Shown piece after piece: positions 60,134-64,000 of a stretch of DNA of 64,000 nt. The notes under the pieces were generated by a model. The model did no database searches and was not told the DNA's origin. It was given only the letters and a program-made list of their open reading frames with translations. How positions within the stretch are numbered: the stretch's first letter is position 1; each line of letters begins with the position of its first letter. The DNA lies in assembly GCA_050297855.1 (NCBI GenBank), contig JBNKTC010000013.1, positions 1-64,000 of the forward strand, written 5' to 3'. This DNA comes from SZUA-545 sp050297855 (GTDB taxonomy: Bacteria > Campylobacterota > Campylobacteria > Campylobacterales > SZUA-545). The translations under genes and the position numbers were made by a program.

Positions 60134-61506
60134 GGCTTGTCGCATCTGTCAGACACTATACGGACCGGAGCCGGTTCGATCTATACAGTAACCATCTTTT
60201 AGTCATCTTTGCCTTTTTCCTTCCATTCAGTAAAGAGGGGTATGAGTTTGTCCTCTCCCTGCTGATACTCCTTTTTCTTTTTGGGGGAGGGTACAAAGAG
60301 AAACTGCTCCGTGCCTTTTCAAACAGGGTCGTACAGGCTTTTTTGCTCTATTATGCACTCTTTTTTATCGGCCTTATCTGGTCTAGCGCGCCAAAAGAGG
60401 GGCTGACTTACATCCACGAGTTGCGCTACTTCCTTCTTCCCCTGCTTTTTCTGACTTTTCTTAGGCACGAGTTCGTCAGCCGTGTGATCACGGCGTTTCT
60501 TTTCGGCATGCTGGTCAATGAGATCTACTCATACGGTATGTTCTTCGGTGTATTCGGCCCGACGAAATGGGGAGATACCGGGAATCCGACTCCGTTTGTC
60601 AACCACCTCAATTACAGCATGATGCTGGCTTTTACCTCTTTGATGGTCTTCCAGCGGCTTCTGCTGGAAAAACGGTTGTCGCTTCATGAAAAGATTCTGC
60701 ATGTGGTCTTTTTTGTTACGGTAACCAGTAATCTTTTTATTACCGGGGGGCGCAGCGGACAGCTGGTCTTTGTACTAGGCTTTGTGCTTCTTATGGCGCT
60801 GATATACAGAAAAAATATCATCAGGATGCTACTGACTAGCGTGATCATACTGTCGGTTGTCTTATCGCTTGCCTATAATTATTCTACAACGTTTAAGAAG
60901 AGAATACAGCTCGCACAAAAAGACATCAAGAAGTTTGAACGGGGCCGATATGCTACATCCTGGGGCTACCGGGTTGTGGCAGATATTGTACTGTTCGACC
61001 TGTTTTGGGAAAATCCTGTACTGGGGGTTGGGACTTCCGATCATATGGCAGCATTCCGCGCACATATGAAGGAGAATTTCCCAAAATATGCAAAAATCAA
61101 GAAGCATTTTCCTCAACTTCATAACCAGTACTTCATTGTGGGGATACAGTTCGGACTGGTCGGGCTGGTCGTGATGTTCAATCTTTTCTACCAGATATAC
61201 CGTTACCGGCAACCGGATCGTATATTAAAAAACATGCAGTACCTCTTGATATTCATGACATTACTCTATTCATTATGGAACCGGTCGCTGGAGGGGCACG
61301 TCTATTTTGTTGTTTTTATTGCCCTGATCGCAATCACCTTATCCCGTGATGACGAGATACAGCAGCCTGACGGCGAAATCGCAGCGGGGCAAAAATTTAT
61401 ATTCCTAAAATATGCGGCAACGGCGCTGCTTTTTCTTCTTGTGGCAAGGGCGTCATGGATATACGGTACGCACGGCGACTTTAGAAAACTGATGGGGCTT
61501 GAATGA
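60130..61506 (+). CDS. O-antigen ligase / polymerase-type membrane protein
   Basis: 458 residues with about 11-12 hydrophobic helices. The Wzy_C/WaaL periplasmic loop is shown by TGGRSGQLVFVLGF, NPVLGVGTSDHMAAFR and QLHNQYFIVGIQFG (with the catalytic-type His). WaaL ligates undecaprenyl-linked O-chain to the lipid A core; a Wzy polymerase is the alternative, not separable by eye. Overlaps hddC and the next gene by four bases each. Confidence 0.85.
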   Translation: MRLVASVRHYTDRSRFDLYSNHLLVIFAFFLPFSKEGYEFVLSLLILLFLFGGGYKEKLLRAFSNRVVQAFLLYYALFFIGLIWSSAPKEGLTYIHELRYFLLPLLFLTFLRHEFVSRVITAFLFGMLVNEIYSYGMFFGVFGPTKWGDTGNPTPFVNHLNYSMMLAFTSLMVFQRLLLEKRLSLHEKILHVVFFVTVTSNLFITGGRSGQLVFVLGFVLLMALIYRKNIIRMLLTSVIILSVVLSLAYNYSTTFKKRIQLAQKDIKKFERGRYATSWGYRVVADIVLFDLFWENPVLGVGTSDHMAAFRAHMKENFPKYAKIKKHFPQLHNQYFIVGIQFGLVGLVVMFNLFYQIYRYRQPDRILKNMQYLLIFMTLLYSLWNRSLEGHVYFVVFIALIAITLSRDDEIQQPDGEIAAGQKFIFLKYAATALLFLLVARASWIYGTHGDFRKLMGLE

Positions 61507-63644
61507 AAAAGGTGATGTTTGTACTCCCTTCCTTTCACCGGGGGGGAGCCGAAAAGACGATTACGACATTGATCAGGGAACTTCAAAAGGAGTACAACGT
61601 TACATTGGTGGTGATCCGTAATGAGATTACCTTGAATTTCCCGGAAGAGATCTCGGTAAAAAGACTCTCCAGTGATCTGATCGACAGACTGCCGCTTTTG
61701 ATGCGGAAGATGATCTTTACACACAGACTTTCGAAAACGATCCGTGAGATACAACCGGATATTATCTTTTCGAGTCTCCCTTTTTCCAATAAAATCGTGG
61801 CCAGAGCAGGGCGCCAGAATATCGACACCTACTATATCGTGCACAATACATTGTCAAAATATCTTTCCGAAAAAAAACTGAGTAGACTCCGCGGTATCAA
61901 AAAGCTTCAAAAACTTTACAAAGATAAAAACATTATCGCCATATCCGAAGGCGTCAAGGATGATCTCCTGGATGTATTGAAGGTCAGACCGCTCTCCGTT
62001 CAGGTGATATACAACCCGTTTGATGTCAATGAGATAGAGAAAAAGTCCGAAGTTCCGGTTACGCTCCCGGGAAAACCCTATATCGTTTCAGTCGGACATT
62101 TTTATTCACGGAAACGGCACGATGTACTGCTAAAAGCCTTTGCAAAGGTCAAAAGCGATATTCAGCTGGTCTTGCTGGGATCCCGAGGCGACGAAGAGAA
62201 GATCAGGAGGCTTGCGGCAGACCTTGGGATCGAGGAGAGAGTGCTTTTTGCCGGTTGGCACGACAATCCATATCCCTGGATCAAACATGCGCGTATGCTT
62301 ATCCTCTCCTCAGACCAGGAAGGGCTGGGGCGAGTCCTTGTGGAGTCGCTTATTTTGGGGACCCCGGTTATCAGTACGGACTGTCCGTCGGGTCCTCGCG
62401 AGATTTTAAGGGAAGGACTGGAACGCTTTTTAGTCCCCGTTGGCGATGACACGCTATTGGCTGAACGGATCGATGAGGTCTTGGAGAGGTATCCTACGAT
62501 AGACGAAAAGAACCTACAGCGTTTTGACAGCCGCTTCAGTGCCGGACAATACAAAAAACTGATCGAGAAAAAAAAGGCTGTCTTTATCCTCCCGCTGTAT
62601 CGTAACGGGGGTGCCGAAAAAACTGTCAAAACATTGGCCGAAGGGATTGCCGAAACAGGCTGCGAGGTCTCCCTGCTGATTTTAAAGGACGATGTATCGC
62701 TGGCATTGCCCCATGGCGTTCAGAGTACGGTCATTGGCATGCATATCGCTGCCTGGACCCCTAAAATCATCCAAAAATTCATATTGGCAAAACGTTTAAA
62801 ACAGAAAGTGCGTCAGATCAACCCGGACCTCGTCTTTTCCAGTCTGCCGTTTGCCCATAATATAACGACCAAAGCGAACCTGGGATTAGAGGATGTTTTT
62901 TATATCTTCCATATTACACCATCATCCTATTTTGCACCGCATGGATGGCGAAGAAGACGGGACAGTAACAAGATCAAAAAGATGTACGACGGGAAAAATA
63001 TCGTCGCCATCTCAGAAGGGGTCAAGGAGGACCTGCTTGGAGTGATCGGTGTGCGGCCGAAAACGATTAAAGTGATTTATAACCCCTTCGACCGGGGAAA
63101 AATAGCTGAAATGGCTTTGGCCAAAAGCAGTGCAGAGAGTTATTCGCCTTTTATTCTGCACGTCGGTAATTTCAATCCGGTCAAACGGCACGATGTTTTG
63201 ATCGACGCGTACCGCCGTGCACAGATCCCCCATAAACTCCTACTCGTCGGTGAGGGAAAACAGCGGGGAGCACTGGAAAGGCTGGTGGCCGAATATGGGC
63301 TTCAAGAGCGCATACTCTTCTTAGGCTGGGTTGACAACCCTTATCCTTTTATCAAAAATGCGGAACTGCTTGTTTTGAGTTCGGACAGCGAAGGCCTTCC
63401 CAGGGTCCTGGTCGAGTCTCTGATCCTGGGGACGCCGGCAGTCAGTACGGATTGTAAATCGGGTGCCCGCGACGTTTTACACGGCACGCTGCGCCAGTTC
63501 CTGTCTCCCATAGGCGACGCACAGGGGCTGGCGGAAACGATGCAGAAGGCGTTAAAGGGGTATCCTGAGATATCGGCGGCTTATACGGACATGTTCGATA
63601 AGAAGAATGTGATCAAACAGTATATCGGGTTATTGGACCGTTAA
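61503..63644 (+). CDS. fused tandem family-4 glycosyltransferase
   Basis: 713 residues, made of two homologous GT-B halves: 1-360 and 365-713. Both start with a FVLPSFHRGGAEKT / FILPLYRNGGAEKT motif, both have VIYNPFD and WhDNPYPWIK / WVDNPYPFIK, and both end with the donor-site E-x-GL-R-VLVESLILGTP (DQEGLGRVLVESLI, DSEGLPRVLVESLI). Each half alone is a normal GT4 enzyme, so this is an internal duplication and fusion. It may add two sugars of the LPS in succession. Last gene of the rightward LPS run. Confidence 0.92.
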   Translation: MKKVMFVLPSFHRGGAEKTITTLIRELQKEYNVTLVVIRNEITLNFPEEISVKRLSSDLIDRLPLLMRKMIFTHRLSKTIREIQPDIIFSSLPFSNKIVARAGRQNIDTYYIVHNTLSKYLSEKKLSRLRGIKKLQKLYKDKNIIAISEGVKDDLLDVLKVRPLSVQVIYNPFDVNEIEKKSEVPVTLPGKPYIVSVGHFYSRKRHDVLLKAFAKVKSDIQLVLLGSRGDEEKIRRLAADLGIEERVLFAGWHDNPYPWIKHARMLILSSDQEGLGRVLVESLILGTPVISTDCPSGPREILREGLERFLVPVGDDTLLAERIDEVLERYPTIDEKNLQRFDSRFSAGQYKKLIEKKKAVFILPLYRNGGAEKTVKTLAEGIAETGCEVSLLILKDDVSLALPHGVQSTVIGMHIAAWTPKIIQKFILAKRLKQKVRQINPDLVFSSLPFAHNITTKANLGLEDVFYIFHITPSSYFAPHGWRRRRDSNKIKKMYDGKNIVAISEGVKEDLLGVIGVRPKTIKVIYNPFDRGKIAEMALAKSSAESYSPFILHVGNFNPVKRHDVLIDAYRRAQIPHKLLLVGEGKQRGALERLVAEYGLQERILFLGWVDNPYPFIKNAELLVLSSDSEGLPRVLVESLILGTPAVSTDCKSGARDVLHGTLRQFLSPIGDAQGLAETMQKALKGYPEISAAYTDMFDKKNVIKQYIGLLDR

Positions 63645-63684
63645 AACGGATTCATGGGAATTGTACTGTCGTCCGGTTTGGGGA

Positions 63685-64000
63685 TTACCGATCAAAAAGC
63701 TTTTTTTTGATTAATTCGCCCAGTACTCTGGCCCCCCGTTCATTTAAGTGATCTTGGTCCGAAAAAAGTTTTTCTTCAAAAATAGACTGGGAAAAATCAT
63801 AAAAAGCAATATCATATTTCTGACTTACTTTGCGGAGCTCTTTTACTACACTCTTTTGAATATTCTCTTGAAGTATCTTATCGTACGTCGGTGAAATGGG
63901 ATATCTGATCAAAATAGGTTCTATATTATATTGTTGACATAATCTGATGGTTTTTTCAAGGTATGCTAACAAACGCGGACTGGTGACTTTTTCAAGGTCA
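63685..64000 (-). CDS. SGNH-hydrolase-like protein, partial
   Basis: C-terminal part of a gene that continues past the window edge in the same frame (residues DLEKVTSPRLLAYLEKT at the border). The visible end has IEPILIRYPISPTYD and FSDQDHLNERGARVLGELI, the DHLNxxGA block III/V motif of SGNH/GDSL acyl- or sugar-esterases with the catalytic Asp and His. Probably modifies LPS or surface glycans by O-(de)acylation. Convergent with the tandem glycosyltransferase. Confidence 0.65.
   Translation of the reverse strand, partial: DLEKVTSPRLLAYLEKTIRLCQQYNIEPILIRYPISPTYDKILQENIQKSVVKELRKVSQKYDIAFYDFSQSIFEEKLFSDQDHLNERGARVLGELIKKKLFDR

Overview
The window looks like chromosome from a free-living member of the Campylobacterota (Sulfurimonas/Sulfurovum/Hydrogenimonas-like relatives). 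The grounds are the GroEL sequence type (Met-rich GGM tail, Campylobacterota-like N-terminus), a short RecN, the CIRCE-controlled groESL operon, many CHASE2/FecR/LVIVD surface genes, and a lipopolysaccharide locus with hddA/gmhA/hddC. Base composition is roughly balanced, with two clearly AT-richer stretches (about 6.7-7.7 kb and 36.6-37.8 kb) that look acquired. No rRNA, tRNA, CRISPR array, transposase or integrase gene was seen.

Layout. 1-7.7 kb: envelope lipoproteins (a transglutaminase-like lipoprotein with a downstream lipoprotein, then two paralogous Gly/Ala/Val-rich lipoproteins and a coiled-coil protein). 7.7-13.4 kb: a small redox/electrophile cluster built around a TetR regulator whose divergent promoter carries two mirror-image operators. 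13.4-20.8 kb: a TIGR01777 epimerase, a CBS-GGDEF diguanylate cyclase, a large periplasmic-sensing histidine kinase, a CopB-type ATPase and ppnP. 20.8-25.7 kb: a tightly overlapping arsenic operon (arsR-arsC-permease-CcdA-like-thioredoxin lipoprotein-arsB-Cys-rich small protein-glutaredoxin-like) read leftwards, with a thioredoxin-like gene after it. 25.8-29.1 kb: an OmpR-type regulator, MsrA, DUF502 and an M48 protease. 29.1-36.2 kb: a gene-poor stretch with one unlisted 31-residue membrane protein, then cytochrome c, methyltransferase, SDR, a Nudix-like/unknown/HAD trio and a cupin. 36.2-38.0 kb: a frameshifted secreted protein, an AT-rich orphan gene and a strongly folded 190-bp intergenic element. 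38-41.7 kb: groESL with CIRCE, then recN.

41.7-51.0 kb is a surface-plus-second-messenger island: a tandem-95/LVIVD envelope protein, a TPR/beta-barrel outer membrane protein, a double FecR-domain protein with Pro-Glu repeats, a CHASE2 adenylate/guanylate cyclase and, 8 bases later, a class II cyclic-nucleotide phosphodiesterase. 51-63.6 kb is a single overlapping run of LPS genes: heptosyltransferase (waaC), two LtaS-like sulfatase-fold transferases, two glycosyltransferases, hddA-gmhA-hddC for GDP-heptose, an O-antigen-ligase-type membrane protein and a protein made of two fused family-4 glycosyltransferases. The window ends inside a convergent SGNH-hydrolase-like gene.
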